NCBI RefSeq assembly: GCF_031585635.1
Contig: NZ_CP134198.1
Coordinates: 450,024-514,023, forward strand
Source of the DNA: Paraburkholderia sp. FT54
GTDB lineage: Bacteria > Pseudomonadota > Gammaproteobacteria > Burkholderiales > Burkholderiaceae
Direction: 5' to 3'
DNA: 64,000 bases
How positions within the stretch are numbered: the first letter of the stretch is position 1; every line of letters starts with the position of its first letter. Shown here one piece after another: positions 17,055 to 26,673 of the stretch. The notes beneath the pieces are model-generated. The model did no database searches. It saw only the letters and a list, made by a program, of their open reading frames with translations, and was not told the origin of the DNA. The position numbers and the translations under genes were made by a program.

Positions 17055-17127
17055 AGGCAACTGCCGGTAAATACCTGTTTGAGAATGGCGCATAAGACGT
17101 CGGCTCAATTAATCAATGGAGACGAAC

Positions 17128-18117
17128 ATGAAGACGATCACCCAACCCGTTGCAGACGCATCACGTCATCGCGGCCGCAGTCGCTTGTTGAACCTTTATC
17201 GAACCGAGATCGCGATTGCGATCGCTATCATCGTGATGGAGCTGGCTGTAGGCTTCATCGTGCCGGCTGCGCTATCGGTCGGCAATGTCTCAAATGTCGC
17301 GCAGGCTTCTGCGCCGCTCGTCATCATGGCGTTTGGCGTGCTGCTCGTCGTCATTACCGGCGGCATTGATCTTTCCGTAGGTTCCGTTTTCTCCCTGACG
17401 GGGATGATCACGGGACTCACCATGGCACACGGGTTCAGTGCTCTTGCGAGCAGTGCCGCAGGTTTGTCGATCGGTCTGTTGATCGGAGGCATCAACGGCG
17501 CACTGGTGACTTACGTTGGGCTGGCGCCGTTCGTGGTGACGTTGAGCACCTATGCGATCGCTGGGAGCCTCTCGTTTATCGTGACCGATGGGCACTCGCT
17601 GCCGATCTCCGATCCCAATTTCTGGCTACTGGACGCTGGAACGCTCATTCCGGGCGTGCCGAACTATGTGCTCTGGTGCGCGGTGCTGCTGATCGCCATT
17701 GAGCTTTGCCTTCGCAAGCTCGTTGCCGGCCGTTGGCTTTACGCGATCGGTAGTAGTAGCTCGTCGGCGCGCGTCATTGGCATTCCAGTCAACCGGGTAC
17801 GGATGGCGGCGTACGTCCTGTCAGGCCTGCTCGCATCGTTTTCCGGGCTGGTCAGCGTCTCCTACATCGGTAACGCCGAAGCCACGGCGGGATCGAGCCT
17901 CATGCTTCAGGCAATCGCCGCCGTGGTTATCGGTGGCGCAAGCCTGTTCGGTGGCACGGGGTCTGCGATCGGCGCGCTGCTGGGCGCGCTGATGATCACC
18001 ATCATCCAGAACGGCGCAAACCTCATCGGCGTCAATAGCTTCTGGCAGGGCACCGTCACTGGTGTCGTCATCCTCATTGCGGTGCTGATCGACCGCGTGA
18101 CCAAAGCCCGGCGATAG
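17128..18117 (+). CDS. Sugar ABC transporter permease (RbsC type)
   Basis: 329-residue inner-membrane permease with 8-10 hydrophobic helices. Family markers are LLVVITGGIDLSVGSVFSLTG (about 75) and AIAAVVIGGASLFGGTGSA (about 268), the usual coupling region of CUT2 permeases. Start at 17128 with GGAG upstream. It lies 73 bp after the ATPase gene and 30 bp before the binding-protein gene. Confidence 0.93.
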   Translation: MKTITQPVADASRHRGRSRLLNLYRTEIAIAIAIIVMELAVGFIVPAALSVGNVSNVAQASAPLVIMAFGVLLVVITGGIDLSVGSVFSLTGMITGLTMAHGFSALASSAAGLSIGLLIGGINGALVTYVGLAPFVVTLSTYAIAGSLSFIVTDGHSLPISDPNFWLLDAGTLIPGVPNYVLWCAVLLIAIELCLRKLVAGRWLYAIGSSSSSARVIGIPVNRVRMAAYVLSGLLASFSGLVSVSYIGNAEATAGSSLMLQAIAAVVIGGASLFGGTGSAIGALLGALMITIIQNGANLIGVNSFWQGTVTGVVILIAVLIDRVTKARR

Positions 18118-18147
18118 AGCCGGACACTAGCTAAACGGAGACATTTC

Positions 18148-19155
18148 ATGTTTAACAGCATTGCTCAAACGATGCGCTTTCCCGTGCGCGCCATTGCTTT
18201 CGCTTCGATCGCATTGAGCCTGTCGGTGACGGCTCATCCAGCCAACGCGGCGGATGTCAAAACGGTGGCGTATATCGCGCCTTCACTGGACATCTCTTAC
18301 TGGCAGTGGGTTGGCTACGGCGTCAAGGAAAGGGCCAAGGAACTCGGGATGAACTACATCGAGCTGACCTCGGAGAACTCTCCCGCCAAGCAGATGGACA
18401 ACGTGCGCACCGCGCTTACACGCGGCGTCAGCGCAATCGTGATGGGACCGGTGAGCTCCACGAGCACGCCGCCGGTACTGCGGATGCTCAAAGAAAAGCA
18501 GGTGCCTGTTGCGTTTGCGGGAATCGGCCCGCAGGCAGGCCAGACAGACTACACATCCGCTGTAACCGCGAACAACTACGAGACCGGAAAAGCGCAGGGT
18601 GCCTATGTTTGCAAGCTGGCAAAGGAGCGCGGAAGCAACAAGATTGGCATGTTGTCCCTCCCCCAGGATCGCGAGAACGCGCAGAAGTATCTGGCCGGGG
18701 CGAAGGAATCGTTCAAGGCTGACGGCTGCGATTTGACGCAGATGCTCGAAACGCATGGGCTCACGGTATCCGAGGCCGTCGCTCAGGCGAATGACATCCT
18801 GACTGCGCACCCGGACATCCGCGCGTTGTACGGGATGTACGACGAGGCTGGCACGGGCGCCGCCAAGGCACTGCAGACGCGAGGCATGACAGGGAAGGTC
18901 GCGGTCGTGACCGCTGACGGAAGCCCCACCACCATCAAGTTGCTACGCGATGGCGCGATTCAGGGGTTGTTCCTGCAGGAAGCCGTAGGGCAGGGCATCG
19001 ACGCAACGACGCAGGTATTCAATGCACTGACGGGGAAGCCGACAACGCAGCAGCTCGCGTTGAAAGAGCCTCTTGTGACAAAGGACAGCATCGACCAGCC
19101 CGATGCTCAAAAGGTAGTCCAGCGGGTGTATCCGCCGTCAGCCGGGAAGTACTAA
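18148..19155 (+). CDS. Periplasmic sugar-binding protein (RbsB type)
   Basis: 335-residue secreted substrate-binding protein. A signal peptide is evident (residues 1-34, ending AHPANAAD). The mature part is a Peripla_BP_4 fold, opening [19 protein letters not shown], with [10 protein letters not shown] and [17 protein letters not shown]. Aromatic residues early in the mature chain (YWQW) are a common sugar-stacking feature. CGGAGA precedes the ATG. It completes the ABC importer encoded upstream; the ligand is unknown. Confidence 0.92.
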   Translation: MFNSIAQTMRFPVRAIAFASIALSLSVTAHPANAADVKTVAYIAPSLDISYWQWVGYGVKERAKELGMNYIELTSENSPAKQMDNVRTALTRGVSAIVMGPVSSTSTPPVLRMLKEKQVPVAFAGIGPQAGQTDYTSAVTANNYETGKAQGAYVCKLAKERGSNKIGMLSLPQDRENAQKYLAGAKESFKADGCDLTQMLETHGLTVSEAVAQANDILTAHPDIRALYGMYDEAGTGAAKALQTRGMTGKVAVVTADGSPTTIKLLRDGAIQGLFLQEAVGQGIDATTQVFNALTGKPTTQQLALKEPLVTKDSIDQPDAQKVVQRVYPPSAGKY

Positions 19156-19243
19156 GGCGCTTATACCTACCGGGACGACAGCCGGCAGCTTGCGCCGCCG
19201 GTTGCCAACCCGCGCAATTCCGACGACCCAATCAGGAGGCAAC

Positions 19244-20140
19244 GTGGACAATCTGCCGATCATCGACCCCCATCATCACCTGTACGATCTGAAAACCGGG
19301 CGCTATCCCTGGTTGCAAGACGAAATGCTGGAGCGAGTCTTTGGCGACTACTCAGCGATCCGCCGCGACTATCTTATCGACGACTTTCGGGAAGACATCA
19401 AGAATCAGAATGTCGTCAAAACGGTCCACCTGCAGGTGGAATATGACCACAACGATCCGGTAGCGGAGACCCGCTGGCTGCAAGGCGTGGCGGACCAGCA
19501 TGGATACCCTCACGGGATTGTGGCTTTTGCAGACCTTACTTCGCCAGGCGTTCAGCAGACGATCGAGGAACACTGCACATTTCCGAACGTTCGGGGCATC
19601 CGCCAGTGCCTCAACTACCATCGAGATCCGGTCAAAACGTTTATCGACCAACCGCATCTGATGAGCGATGCCCAGTGGCAACGGGGGTATAGCCTGTTGA
19701 AACGCCATGATCTGTCGTTCGATCTGCAGCTTTACTACACGCAGATGGCGGAGGCACTGGCGCTTGCCAGGAAATTTCCGGACACATCAATGGTGCTGAA
19801 CCATACGGGTATGCCGGTCGATCGGGATGCCGACGAGATCGCCGCGTGGCGAGCAGCCATGAAATCGCTCGCGTCCGCGCCGAACGTGTTCTGCAAGATA
19901 TCGGGGCTCGGCATGGGTGATTGGCACTGGACGACAGACAGTATCCGCCCATTCGTCCTTGATGCGATCGACGCGTTCGGTACGCAGCGTTGCATGTTCG
20001 CGAGTAACTTCCCGGTCGACAAGCTCTTCAGCAGTTACGACGACGTCTTCAATGCGTTCAAAGCCATCACTCGTAACTTCTCGAACGATGAACGTCGCGC
20101 GCTCTTTCACGACAATGCAGAGCGAGTCTACAGGCTGTAG
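19244..20140 (+). CDS. Amidohydrolase-2 family hydrolase, probable sugar lactonase
   Basis: 298-residue TIM-barrel amidohydrolase. The metal-binding His-x-His is in IDPHHHLYDL near the N-terminus. Later conserved residues appear in HLQVEYD, FDLQLYY, VLNHTGMP, KISGLG and the Asp-containing SNFPVDK. This subfamily includes fuconolactonases and other sugar-lactone or dicarboxylate-lactone hydrolases, which fits an SDR producing a lactone earlier in the pathway. The start is GTG 19244, directly behind AGGAGG. Last gene of the catabolic set, 88 bp after the binding protein. Confidence 0.88.
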   Translation: MDNLPIIDPHHHLYDLKTGRYPWLQDEMLERVFGDYSAIRRDYLIDDFREDIKNQNVVKTVHLQVEYDHNDPVAETRWLQGVADQHGYPHGIVAFADLTSPGVQQTIEEHCTFPNVRGIRQCLNYHRDPVKTFIDQPHLMSDAQWQRGYSLLKRHDLSFDLQLYYTQMAEALALARKFPDTSMVLNHTGMPVDRDADEIAAWRAAMKSLASAPNVFCKISGLGMGDWHWTTDSIRPFVLDAIDAFGTQRCMFASNFPVDKLFSSYDDVFNAFKAITRNFSNDERRALFHDNAERVYRL

Positions 20141-20219
20141 CCTCGCGAATTTGCAGCCAGGCCAGCGCCAGGATGAACTAAACAGGCGCTGTCCCTGGCG
20201 TACACGGAAGGAATTCAAG

Positions 20220-21362
20220 ATGCACATCGGAGTGCCAGCCGAGACGCGCGCGCACGAAACCCGCGTTGCCGCCACGCCCGAAACGGTCAAGAAATACGTG
20301 ACTCAGGGCCACCGGGTCACGATCCAGAGCGGCGCCGGCGCCGGCGCGAGCTTTCCTGACGACGCCCTTACGGCCGCCGGGGCGGAGATCGTCGACCCGG
20401 CCACCGCCTTTGGCGCCGATCTCGTCCTCAAAGTCCAGTCCCCCGCCGACACCGAGCTGCCGCTGCTCAAGCGCGGCGCGACGCTGGTCGGCATGCTCGA
20501 TCCGTTTAGCGCCGACAACGCGGGCAAGCTGGCCGCGGCCGGCGTCACCGCGTTCGCGCTCGAAGCCGCGCCGGGCACCACGCGCGCGCAGAGCCTCGAC
20601 GTGCTGTCGTCGCAGGCGAACATTGCCGGCTACAAGGCGGTGCTGCTGGCGGCGACACTCTATCCGCGTTTCATGCCGATGCTGATGACCGCCGCGGGCA
20701 CCGTGAAAGCCGCGCGCGTGCTGATTCTCGGCGCGGGCGTGGCCGGCCTGCAGGCGATCGCGACCGCCAAGCGCCTGGGCGCGGTGATCGAGGCGTCGGA
20801 CGTGCGGCCGGCCGTGAAAGAGCAGATCGAATCGCTCGGCGCGAAGTTTCTCGACGTGCCCTACGAAACCGACGAGGAGCGCGAAGCCGCGCAAGGCGTC
20901 GGCGGCTATGCGCGGCCGATGCCGCCGTCGTGGCTCACGCGCCAGTCGGCGCTGGTCCACGAGCGGGCGAAGCAGGCGGACGTGGTGATCTCCACCGCGC
21001 TGATTCCGGGGCGGCCCGCGCCGACGCTGATCTCGGTCGAAACCGTGCAGGCGATGAAACCGGGCTCCGTGCTGGTCGATCTCGCGGCGGGCCGCGGCCC
21101 GGAGTACGAAGGCCGGCGCGGCGGCAACTGTCCGCTGACCGAGGCCGATCAGGTGGTGGTCAGGCATGGTGTGCAGATCGTCGGCTATACAAACCTGGCT
21201 TCAATGGTGCCCGCCGACGCGTCGTCGTTGTACGCGCGCAACCTGCTTGACTTCCTCAAGCTGATCATCACGAAGGAAGGCGCGTTGAACATCGATCTCG
21301 CGGATGACATCGTCGCGGCCACGCTGCTGGCTCGCGACGGCGCAGTCACACGCAAGGCCTGA
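20220..21362 (+). CDS. pntAA: NAD(P) transhydrogenase subunit alpha, part 1 (NAD-binding)
   Basis: 380-residue dI domain of the proton-translocating transhydrogenase, which passes hydride from NADH to NADP+ using the proton gradient. It opens MHIGVPAETRAHETRVAATP. NAD site: ILGAGVAGLQAIATAKRLGA (about 165-185). It also has the mobile loop region (ARPMPPSW) and TLISVETVQAMKPGSVLVDLA. AGGAATTC lies just ahead of the ATG at 20220. The alpha subunit is split into soluble and membrane parts, as is usual in Burkholderiales and Alphaproteobacteria. First gene of a tight three-gene operon. Confidence 0.96.
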   Translation: MHIGVPAETRAHETRVAATPETVKKYVTQGHRVTIQSGAGAGASFPDDALTAAGAEIVDPATAFGADLVLKVQSPADTELPLLKRGATLVGMLDPFSADNAGKLAAAGVTAFALEAAPGTTRAQSLDVLSSQANIAGYKAVLLAATLYPRFMPMLMTAAGTVKAARVLILGAGVAGLQAIATAKRLGAVIEASDVRPAVKEQIESLGAKFLDVPYETDEEREAAQGVGGYARPMPPSWLTRQSALVHERAKQADVVISTALIPGRPAPTLISVETVQAMKPGSVLVDLAAGRGPEYEGRRGGNCPLTEADQVVVRHGVQIVGYTNLASMVPADASSLYARNLLDFLKLIITKEGALNIDLADDIVAATLLARDGAVTRKA

Positions 21363-21389
21363 AGCGAACAACTACCTTGGAGAACGGCG

Positions 21390-21716
21390 ATGGAAGTCAT
21401 CAACCACACCGTCATTAACCTGATCATCTTCGTGCTGGCGATCTACGTCGGCTACCACGTGGTCTGGAATGTCACGCCCGCCCTGCACACGCCGCTGATG
21501 GCCGTGACCAACGCGATTTCGGCCATCGTGATCGTCGGCGCAATGCTGGCAGCCGGCCTCACGCTCGGCGGCCCCGGCAAGTTCTTCGGCACGCTCGCGG
21601 TCGCGCTCGCCGCGGTCAACGTGTTCGGCGGCTTTCTCGTCACGCGGCGAATGCTGGAGATGTTCCGCAAGAAGGAACCCAAGAAGCTCCCCGCAGCTGC
21701 CAAGGAGAATGCGTAA
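21390..21716 (+). CDS. pntAB: NAD(P) transhydrogenase subunit alpha, part 2 (membrane)
   Basis: 108-residue integral membrane part of the alpha subunit, with three to four hydrophobic helices and the family segment [19 protein letters not shown] (about 32-50). The charged C-terminal tail is [15 protein letters not shown]. It begins 27 bp after pntAA, and its stop codon shares a base with the pntB start (TAATG), indicating coupled translation. Confidence 0.96.
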   Translation: MEVINHTVINLIIFVLAIYVGYHVVWNVTPALHTPLMAVTNAISAIVIVGAMLAAGLTLGGPGKFFGTLAVALAAVNVFGGFLVTRRMLEMFRKKEPKKLPAAAKENA

Positions 21717-23170
21717 TGAGCCTGAACCTCGTCACGCTGCTTTATCTGGTCGCGTCGGTCTGCTTCATTCAGGCGCTCAAGGGGCTCTCGAATCCGAAGA
21801 CGGCGCGCGTCGGCAACACCTTCGGCATGGTCGGGATGGCGATTGCGATCCTCACGACCATCGCGCTGATCGCCAAACAGGCTTCGGCATTGGGCTCGAA
21901 CCTTGGTCTGGGACTCGGCCTGCTGCTGGTCGCGCTGGTGATCGGCGGCGCGATCGGTGCGTTCGTCGCCGCGCGCGTCGAGATGACCAAGATGCCCGAG
22001 CTCGTCGCGGCGATGCACTCGCTGATCGGTCTCGCGGCAGTCTGCATCGCGTATGCGGTGGTCTCGGAGCCGGCCGCGTTCGGCCTCGTCGATCCCGAGT
22101 ATCCGATTCCGGGCTTCCTGCCTTTCGGCAATCGCATCGAGCTGTTCATCGGCACGTTCGTCGGCGCGATCACGTTCTCCGGCTCAGTGATCGCGTTCGG
22201 CAAGCTGTCGGGCAAGTACAAGTTCCGCCTCTTCCAGGGTGCGCCGGTCGTGTACGGCGGCCAGCATCTGATCAACTTGGTGCTGGCGATCGCGATGCTC
22301 GGCTTCGGCATCATCTTCTTTCTCACGCAGTCGTGGCTGCCGTTCATCATCATGACGATCATCGCGTTCGTGCTCGGCGTGCTGATCATCATTCCGATCG
22401 GCGGCGCGGACATGCCGGTGGTCGTGTCGATGCTGAACTCGTACTCGGGCTGGGCGGCGGCGGGCATCGGCTTCTCGCTGAACAATCCGATGCTGATCAT
22501 CGCGGGCTCGCTGGTAGGCTCATCCGGTGCGATTCTGTCGTACATCATGTGCCGCGCGATGAACCGTTCGTTCTTCAACGTGATTCTCGGCGGCTTCGGC
22601 AACGAGCCGGGTGCGGCGGCGGCGGGTGGTTCAGCCGAGCAGCGTCCGGTGAAATCGGGGTCAGCAGATGATGCGTCGTTCATGCTCGGCAATGCGGAAA
22701 CCGTGGTGATCGTGCCGGGTTATGGCCTCGCGGTGGCGCGCGCGCAGCATGCGTTGAAGGAGCTGACCGACAAGCTGGTCGAGAAGGGCATCGAGGTGAA
22801 GTACGCGATTCACCCGGTAGCCGGCCGGATGCCGGGGCACATGAACGTGCTGCTCGCGGAAGCCGAAGTGCCGTACGACATGGTGTTCGAAATGGACGAC
22901 ATCAACGGCGAGTTCGGCCAGGTCGACGTGGTGCTGGTGCTCGGCGCGAACGACGTGGTGAATCCGGCCGCGAAGAACGATCCGAAGTCGCCGATCGCGG
23001 GCATGCCGATCATCGAGGCGTACAAGGCGAGGACGGTGATCGTCAACAAGCGCTCGATGGCGGCGGGCTATGCCGGGCTCGACAACGACCTGTTCTACAT
23101 GGACAAGACGATGATGGTGTTCGGCGACGCGAAGAAGGTAATCGAGGATATGGTGAAGTCGGTCGATTGA
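21716..23170 (+). CDS. pntB: NAD(P) transhydrogenase subunit beta
   Basis: 484-residue beta subunit. The N-terminal half holds about nine transmembrane helices of the proton channel (including MPVVVSMLNSYSGWAAAGIG). The C-terminal third is the NADP(H)-binding dIII domain, with VIVPGYGLAVARAQHAL (about 336-352), IHPVAGRMPGHMNVLLAEA and VLGANDVVNPAAK. Full length. With pntAA and pntAB it makes a complete transhydrogenase that supplies NADPH; it is not obviously tied to the sugar genes upstream. Confidence 0.96.
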   Translation: MSLNLVTLLYLVASVCFIQALKGLSNPKTARVGNTFGMVGMAIAILTTIALIAKQASALGSNLGLGLGLLLVALVIGGAIGAFVAARVEMTKMPELVAAMHSLIGLAAVCIAYAVVSEPAAFGLVDPEYPIPGFLPFGNRIELFIGTFVGAITFSGSVIAFGKLSGKYKFRLFQGAPVVYGGQHLINLVLAIAMLGFGIIFFLTQSWLPFIIMTIIAFVLGVLIIIPIGGADMPVVVSMLNSYSGWAAAGIGFSLNNPMLIIAGSLVGSSGAILSYIMCRAMNRSFFNVILGGFGNEPGAAAAGGSAEQRPVKSGSADDASFMLGNAETVVIVPGYGLAVARAQHALKELTDKLVEKGIEVKYAIHPVAGRMPGHMNVLLAEAEVPYDMVFEMDDINGEFGQVDVVLVLGANDVVNPAAKNDPKSPIAGMPIIEAYKARTVIVNKRSMAAGYAGLDNDLFYMDKTMMVFGDAKKVIEDMVKSVD

Positions 23171-23753
23171 TCGGTATGCGTGTCGCTACGGTGGTGTTAC
23201 AGAGCCGGGGGAGCTTCGCGATAACCGTCCCTTGTCCAGCCCCAAAGCGCAGCTCTGACCGGCTCTTTTCAGCCAGGGTTCGGACAGTCGCCACTCTCGC
23301 GTGACTGGCTGTAGCGGGTCGGGTTGCGTCAATCCGCTCTTCGAATTCGTCGCCGGAAAGCAGCCACTGAAAATCCGCTTCCCGGAAGCGGCCAGTCGCC
23401 AGTGAGTACTCCCGACCCTCTCCGGCTATTCAGAGTGTTAGCGACGGTGGCCGCTTCGCTGTCGATTTCGGTCATTCCGCATGTACGCTTTTCGTATAGC
23501 GGCGCGCTTTCTCTTGTGTGACTTTCGTCACTTCGGACGTAGGCTCATCATCCCGTCATGGGCGACAGGTTTGTCGTGTGATCGAATCCTCAGATTCGGT
23601 CGCAACACGATTTCAAATGTCAACGCACCGATGTCCAACTTGGCGGTCGGCGATTCGTCTTGCACCAGCATTGGAAGTGATCGTCCTGCGGGGTGGCCCC
23701 TTATTCAGGGTTCTCAGTGGAAGGGCTTGAGATTCCTTCGTCACCGGCTTTGG
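23171..23753. other. Intergenic stretch with imperfect repeats
   Basis: No convincing gene. The part 23330-23460 contains inverted motifs such as CGCTTCCCGGAAGCG followed by GCCAGTCGCCAG. These resemble the blocks at 6640-6780 (AAGCGGCCACTGGCGAC) and 8600-8800. The rest holds both convergent 3' ends (pntB rightward, MFS leftward). Confidence 0.45.
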
Positions 23754-24965
23754 TTATACGCGCCTGTCAGCAACGACCGTACTCAATCCTCTATAGGCGA
23801 GTGCATTGACCGCTATCGCCACAAGCGCGATAGCCGCGCCGACCGCCGCCAGTCCCCGCCAGGCGCCATGACGAGCACCATAGCCACCGAGTGCGGCGCC
23901 AGCAGCGCCACCGAGGAAGCACCACACAAAGAACACCGTGTTCAGGCGGCTTCGCGCCTCGGGGCGCAGCGCATAAATCAGCGTCTGGTTAGCGACGAGG
24001 CAGACGCGGTTGCCTACGTCGAGGAGAATCATGCCGAACATCAGCGCAGCCAGTCTGCTCCCACCCGCGGCGACAAACAGGAAAGCCGCGCCGACGGTGA
24101 CCGCCCCAGCGCAAGCCATGTGACGAGCGCCGATCCGGTCGATGACGGCTCCGATGTGCGGTGACATCAGAAGGCCGGGGAACCCAACCAGGCCGAATGC
24201 GCCGATGGTCGCTGGACCAAAGGCGTAGGGCGGCCGCACTAGTAACGCCGCGAGCGTCGCCCAAACCGCGTTGAAAGCTGCGAAAACCAGAAAGCCCGAC
24301 GCAGCAGAAATGCGCAGCAGTCGTTCCTCGCGAAGCAACGCCACCAGCGAATGCATGAGCTTGCGGTAGCGGACCGTAGCCAACCCTGTCGAGACGGGGA
24401 GTTTGCTAAGAACGATAACGAGTGCGATGTCAACGGTCGATGCAAGCACGAAGATCGCTCGCCAGCCAAAGTGAGCGCCCACGATACCGCTCACGATGCG
24501 CGCCAGCAAGACACCTGAGGAAAGCCCGCCCAGCAACCAGCCGACGACACGCCCACGCGTGGACGGCGTTGCTCGTGCTGCAACAGCGGGAATGATGATC
24601 TGAGCGCTTACCGCAGTAAGGCCGACGGAGAAAGTAGACGCGGCGAGCAGGAAGAATGTCGGCGCTGCTGCGCAGGCGAGCAGCGCAACCGCATTTGCGA
24701 CGATCGCGATACAGGCCAGCTTGCGCGGCTGTACGGCGTCAGCGAGCGGCACGACGAACAGCAGGCCCGCTGCATACCCGAGCTGTGTCAGCGTGGCGAT
24801 AAGATTAGCATGCGTCGCTGTTACGCCGAACGTCGACGCGATCTGCGGCAACAGCGGCTGGTGGTAGTAAATCGCCGACACGGCGAGCGCGCAATTGACG
24901 GCCATCAGGAAGACGTGACGGCGGGTGACGTCCGGCGTTGTCTCAGCGGATAATAATTTCGTCAT
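23754..24965 (-). CDS. MFS transporter (arabinose-efflux/YgaY-like)
   Basis: 403-residue 12-helix transporter. Motifs include AIYYHQPLLPQIA in helix 1, the shortened loop 2-3 signature PLADAVQPRKLA and LLGGLSSGVLLARIVSG. Most relatives are proton-driven exporters of sugars or drugs. The ATG at 24965 has no ribosome binding site, and the 11-mer ATTATGTAGTA covers the start, so translation may be leaderless or begin at ATG 24902 (MAVNCALAV). It is the last gene of a leftward group that starts with cytochrome P460, after a 96-bp gap. Confidence 0.85.
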   Translation of the reverse strand: MTKLLSAETTPDVTRRHVFLMAVNCALAVSAIYYHQPLLPQIASTFGVTATHANLIATLTQLGYAAGLLFVVPLADAVQPRKLACIAIVANAVALLACAAAPTFFLLAASTFSVGLTAVSAQIIIPAVAARATPSTRGRVVGWLLGGLSSGVLLARIVSGIVGAHFGWRAIFVLASTVDIALVIVLSKLPVSTGLATVRYRKLMHSLVALLREERLLRISAASGFLVFAAFNAVWATLAALLVRPPYAFGPATIGAFGLVGFPGLLMSPHIGAVIDRIGARHMACAGAVTVGAAFLFVAAGGSRLAALMFGMILLDVGNRVCLVANQTLIYALRPEARSRLNTVFFVWCFLGGAAGAALGGYGARHGAWRGLAAVGAAIALVAIAVNALAYRGLSTVVADRRV

Positions 24966-25061
24966 ACTACATAATTGATTTTATCGATGACAGTCTGTGG
25001 ATGAACATCAGCGTAGGTTATGCCGCAAAGAGCATGGCTGACGTTCATCCGGCGCGACTGC

Positions 25062-25688
25062 TCAGGTCTTTGACAGCGCCTCAACGAGTTCACGTGTATC
25101 GACGATGCTGTGCGCGTACGTCGGCCCGTTCAGTTCATGGGCCGCGTGCATCATCTCGCGCCTGAACGCCGCCGTGGCGTCCTTGACAAGCGTTACGTGG
25201 TACCCAAGTTCCGTTGCATATCGCGCCGTGACCTCGATGCAGGTGTTCGCCAGCAGGCCCACCACCACCACCTGCGTGATGCCGCGCTGTTTCAGCTGGA
25301 GATCGAGATCCGTATTCGCAAAGCCACTCGAACCCCAGTGTTCGTGTGCGACGATGTCGCCGGTTTGCGGCCCAAAATCCGGATGCCAGTCGCCTCCCCA
25401 TTCGCCGTATGCGAAGTGATGGCCTTGCATGATCTTGCGCTGGCTCGGGCTCGGATGGCACCAGCACTCGTAATCGCCTGGTCGCCACTGGCGATGCGGC
25501 ACGATGACAACCTGAATCCCGGCATCCCGCACTGCCTTGTTGATGGTGTGCAGGTTGTCGAGCAGTCCGACTTCTTCGGCCACGTCCTTGATGAACGGCC
25601 AAACCTTGCCGCCCTCTGAGAGGAAGTCGTTATAAGGGTCGACAAACAGCAGGGCTGTCGACTTCGCGCTGTAGGTTACGTCACTCAT
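25062..25688 (-). CDS. Isochorismatase-like cysteine hydrolase
   Basis: 208-residue cytoplasmic hydrolase of the isochorismatase fold. The catalytic triad is visible: Asp in ALLFVDPYNDF (about 17), Lys/His in the middle segment around GHHFAYGEWGGDWHPDF, and the nucleophilic Cys in VVVGLLANTCIEVTARYA (about 150). The family includes N-carbamoyl hydrolases, nicotinamidases and uncharacterised amidases. ATG 25688 with GGGAG upstream is preferred over the longer frame. It lies 74 bp after the alpha/beta hydrolase gene in the same direction; the substrate is unknown. Confidence 0.87.
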   Translation of the reverse strand: MSDVTYSAKSTALLFVDPYNDFLSEGGKVWPFIKDVAEEVGLLDNLHTINKAVRDAGIQVVIVPHRQWRPGDYECWCHPSPSQRKIMQGHHFAYGEWGGDWHPDFGPQTGDIVAHEHWGSSGFANTDLDLQLKQRGITQVVVVGLLANTCIEVTARYATELGYHVTLVKDATAAFRREMMHAAHELNGPTYAHSIVDTRELVEALSKT

Positions 25689-25762
25689 CTGCACTACTCC
25701 CAAGGTGTTGACCCGATTGAAAACGTTAATACGGCTCGCGGCGGCCACGACAACTCCGCGCA

Positions 25763-26656
25763 TCAGAGATGTGCATTAAACCAGTCGATGGCCGCGCGCG
25801 ATGCCGTTTCGAACCCATCCAGGTAGGGGTCGAAGTGTCCACCCTTGATCATGACCAGCCGCTTCGGTTCCAACGCACGCTGGTATGCTTTGAGCGCCAG
25901 ATCAGCCACAGCAATGTGATCGTGCTCTGCCACCAGCATCAGTAGCGGAGTGGGGGACACGCGATCGACATACTCACCGGGCGAATACATGCGAGACCAC
26001 CGCATCGAACGGACCGTGACCTTGTTCTCCCAAACGCCCTCCGGCACAGCGCGAAGGTAGAAGCTGACGGCATCCGCAGCCTTGTAGGAAGCGTGCCTGA
26101 CGGCATCGTCGGTGACAATCGTCTGCATCGCCGGCGGCTCGCCCGAGAGCTGAGCGCGTTCGTCGGCTGCGAATCTTGCTTCGAGTTCGGCGACGGCTTC
26201 CGGGGCGACACGGCGAAGGCCAGCGGCATGGCCATCGATGGTGGGCACTTGTGCCACCACTGCCTTCAGGCGCCGGTCCGTGGCGCCGAGCACGATGGCA
26301 TGCCCGCCGGCGAAGCTTGTGCCCCAGAGTCCGCAGCGATTCTCGTCCACTTCCGGCCGCTCCTGCAGATAGGAGATCGCCCGGCGCCAGTCGGTGATCT
26401 GCTGCCACGGATTGATGTCATGTCTGGGCTGACCGCCGCTATCGCCAAAGTTGCGGTGATCGTGCAGTAGCACGACGAAGCCGGCTTCGGCGAAGGCTTT
26501 GGCCATCGGCTCTATGCCGTGGTATTTTGTGCCCGCGAAACCGTGCGCCATGGTAATTGCCGGAAGTGGGGCCTTGCGGTGCGCCGGCACGTACAACCAT
26601 GCCGACAGTTCGATTCCGCCCTCTGCGGGGATGCTGATTTCCTGCTTTTCAAACAT
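25763..26656 (-). CDS. Alpha/beta hydrolase (acetyl-xylan esterase / dienelactone hydrolase-like)
   Basis: 297-residue serine hydrolase. The oxyanion region is MAHGFAGTKYHGIEPMA and the nucleophile elbow is GLWGTSFAGG (Ser about 116). Late Asp and His are in VAEHDHIAV and IKGGHFDPYLDGF. No signal peptide, so it is cytoplasmic. It lies 17 bp after the crotonase gene and is probably co-transcribed. The family covers esterases and peptidase-like hydrolases; the role in the operon cannot be fixed. Confidence 0.87.
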   Translation of the reverse strand: MFEKQEISIPAEGGIELSAWLYVPAHRKAPLPAITMAHGFAGTKYHGIEPMAKAFAEAGFVVLLHDHRNFGDSGGQPRHDINPWQQITDWRRAISYLQERPEVDENRCGLWGTSFAGGHAIVLGATDRRLKAVVAQVPTIDGHAAGLRRVAPEAVAELEARFAADERAQLSGEPPAMQTIVTDDAVRHASYKAADAVSFYLRAVPEGVWENKVTVRSMRWSRMYSPGEYVDRVSPTPLLMLVAEHDHIAVADLALKAYQRALEPKRLVMIKGGHFDPYLDGFETASRAAIDWFNAHL

Positions 26657-26673
26657 CAGTTCACTCCTGTCTT

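Noticed and set aside
20178..21167. Long open frame opposite pntAA
   Set aside because: Arg/His-rich translation without motifs, entirely antisense to a clearly conserved gene; a by-product of GC-rich codon bias.
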